Position numbers and translations under genes: made by a program. A stretch of DNA of 64,000 bases. Source: Prevotella sp. (lineage in GTDB: Bacteria; Bacteroidota; Bacteroidia; Bacteroidales; Bacteroidaceae). The stretch is from assembly GCA_017460515.1 (NCBI GenBank), contig JAFUAY010000049.1, forward strand, positions 1 through 64,000. The letters are read 5' to 3'. A model generated the notes under the pieces. The model saw only the letters and a list, made by a program, of their open reading frames with translations. It had not been told where the DNA came from and did no database searches. Positions 62,677-64,000 of this stretch are shown here, piece by piece. Every line of letters starts with the position of its first letter. Position 1 is the first letter of the stretch.

Positions 62677-62729
62677 CAACAAATTTCCGAACCGCCAAAA
62701 CTTTTCCTCGTTTTTTTTAAAAAAAAGTG

Positions 62730-63878
62730 CTAATCCATCCTATTTCGATAGTCTTCATAGTCAAATTCGCGCAAAATCTCCAGTTTCCCGTCTTGATGGA
62801 GCATGCCGATGGCGGGGTGGCTGATGCCATTAAACGTATTGGTCTTCACGGTGGTGTAGTGAATCATGTCCTCAAAGATAATGGTCTCGCCCACCTGCAG
62901 TTCGTGGTCGAACTCCCAGGAGCCCATGAAGTCACCGCTCAGGCAGCTGTTACCGCCGAGGCGATAAATGAAAGATGAAAGATGAGAGATATGATTAGAC
63001 TCATCAATATGTTCGGCGTTGCGCACAGCGGGATAATACGGCATTTCCAGACAGTCGGGCATGTGACAGGTGAAGCTGACGTCGAGGATAGCCGTGCGGA
63101 CGCCCTTGTCCTCCACGATGTCTACCACGTGGGCCACCAGCGGTCCTGTCTGCCAGGCAAAGGCGCTGCCAGGTTCCAGGATGATCTTCAGCCAGGGATA
63201 GCGCTCGTGCAGGCCCTTTAATATATTAATAAGGTGTTCGGTGTCATAATCCTTGCGGGTCATCAGGTGTCCGCCGCCCAGGTTCAGCCATTTCAGCTGC
63301 GGGAACCAGCGCGAGAATTTCTCCTCGATATGCACCAAGGTACGCTCCAATACGTCGGGTCCGCTCTCGCAATGACAATGGCAATGAAATCCCTCAATAT
63401 CCGCTGGCAGCGTGCTCGGCAATTTATTTGCCGATACACCGAATCGCGTGCCGGGCGCACAGGGATTATACAGCAGCGTCTCCACCTCACTGTATTCGGG
63501 ATTGACGCGCAGACCTATCGAGGCCTTCCCCACTACCCTTTCATGGAAACGCTCATACTGCGACAGCGAGTTGAAGGTCAGATGACTGCTGCAGCTGACT
63601 ATCTCGTCTATCTCTCCATCGGTATAGGCGGGCGAATAGGTATGGGCCTTGGCACCAAATTCCTCCAGTGCCAGTCGGGCCTCGCTCAGGCTGCTGGCCG
63701 TGGTGCTGTTGATATACTCACGGAAGATGGGGAAAGTCTTCCAGAGCGCGAAGGCCTTGAAAGCGAGGATAATCTCCACGTCAGCGCGTTTGGCAACACT
63801 GGCTATGAGCTCCAGGTTGCGTCGCAGTCGCTGCTCTTCTATAATATAAATAGGTTTGGTGATGTTGCTGTAATCCAT
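62730..63878 (-). CDS. nspC: Carboxynorspermidine decarboxylase
   Basis: The 382-residue PLP enzyme (alanine-racemase fold) makes spermidine or norspermidine from the carboxy precursor. It has EIILAFKAFALWKTFPIF with the PLP lysine, FHCHCHCESGPDVLERTL, LNLGGGHLMTRKDYD, ILEPGSAFAWQTG and GDFMGSWEFD. About a dozen extra residues (ESNHISHLSSFIYRLGG region) before NSCLSGDF come from an ATGAAAGATGAAAGATGAGA repeat at 62965-62998. The start MDYSNITKPIY lies one base after the stop of the upstream YggS-type gene. Confidence 0.93.
   Translation of the reverse strand: MDYSNITKPIYIIEEQRLRRNLELIASVAKRADVEIILAFKAFALWKTFPIFREYINSTTASSLSEARLALEEFGAKAHTYSPAYTDGEIDEIVSCSSHLTFNSLSQYERFHERVVGKASIGLRVNPEYSEVETLLYNPCAPGTRFGVSANKLPSTLPADIEGFHCHCHCESGPDVLERTLVHIEEKFSRWFPQLKWLNLGGGHLMTRKDYDTEHLINILKGLHERYPWLKIILEPGSAFAWQTGPLVAHVVDIVEDKGVRTAILDVSFTCHMPDCLEMPYYPAVRNAEHIDESNHISHLSSFIYRLGGNSCLSGDFMGSWEFDHELQVGETIIFEDMIHYTTVKTNTFNGISHPAIGMLHQDGKLEILREFDYEDYRNRMD
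62965..62998. repeat. Purine-rich repeat inserted in nspC
   Basis: GAAAGATGAAAGATGAGAGA on the plus strand is in frame and encodes ISHLSSFI on the minus strand, before RLGGNSCLSGDF. Confidence 0.65.
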
Positions 63879-63879
63879 A

Positions 63880-64000
63880 TCAATATACGCGTGGACCAAA
63901 TATCATTGTACCGATGCGAACCATCGTAGAGCGGTTCTTGACGGCTATCTGGTAGTCGTCGCTCATGCCCCACGAACGTTCGCAGAAGGCGTCGTCATCA
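63880..64000 (-). CDS. C-terminal part of a YggS-type PLP homeostasis protein
   Basis: The frame entering from the window edge reads SWGMSDDYQIAVKNRSTMVRIGTMIFGPRVY and stops at TGA (63880-63882). The motif LSMGMSDDYxxAIxxGSTMVRIGTxIFGxR is the hallmark of the YggS/PLPBP family, which carries PLP and helps keep vitamin B6 in balance. Only about 40 residues are visible. It directly precedes nspC, a PLP enzyme. Confidence 0.85.
   Translation of the reverse strand, partial: DDDAFCERSWGMSDDYQIAVKNRSTMVRIGTMIFGPRVY

Overview
The window looks like a chromosomal segment of a Bacteroidota gut or rumen anaerobe, most likely Prevotella/Segatella or a close Bacteroidales relative. The reasons are a complete SusC/SusD/SusE/SusF-type set, GldE, DUF4270 and DUF4369 lipoproteins, NspC, and the Bacteroidota -7 promoter motif TAnnTTTG in front of most transcription units. 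Domain names are read by eye from the translations; no database search was possible.

Region 1 (1 to about 11.03 kb) is accessory DNA ending at a tRNA-Ser(UGA) gene. It carries a MOBP-type relaxase, a MobC-like relaxosome protein, a probable oriT, an HNH protein, a plasmid-type SSB, several tiny proteins, a divergent acyl carrier protein and a small lipoprotein. It also has over 2.5 kb of ORF-poor DNA rich in inverted repeats, including an iteron-like cluster. No integrase is visible, so the left end probably lies outside the window.

Region 2 (11.0-29.9 kb) is core chromosome: mutS2, a frameshifted outer-membrane barrel gene, galE, a ThiE-like protein, prs, panC-panD, a GT5-like protein with a DUF4270 lipoprotein, a first 4-alpha-glucanotransferase, mltG, a candidate small RNA, glnS, a TPR protein and a DedA protein.

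Region 3 (29.9-55.2 kb) is a starch/alpha-glucan utilisation locus. It holds two GH13 amylases, a pullulanase, a GH97 alpha-glucosidase, a second 4-alpha-glucanotransferase, an MFS sugar transporter, a LacI-type regulator, a GH53 galactanase, SusC/D/E/F-like proteins and a secreted protein with three carbohydrate-binding-like repeats. Surface proteins would bind and cut the glucan, SusC/D would import oligosaccharides, periplasmic GH13/GH97/pullulanase would trim them, and MFS plus MalQ would take up and metabolise maltooligosaccharides. Four promoters here have a GCAAACGTTTGC-like operator centred 61.5-62.5 bp upstream of the -7 element, which suggests one LacI-family regulon with activator geometry.

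Region 4 (55.2-64.0 kb) is core again: GDP-mannose pyrophosphorylase, a GH25 lysozyme, a clostripain-family protease, mnmA, gldE, ssb, a conserved hypothetical protein, a Gly-Leu-Leu-Gly tRNA cluster, nspC and the end of a YggS-type gene.

A theme across regions 2-4 is short purine-rich (or complementary pyrimidine-rich) repeats of 7-8 bp units. They lie between genes, form stop codons, and appear as in-frame insertions in conserved enzymes (mutS2, glnS, pullulanase, GH13, GH53, mnmA, nspC).
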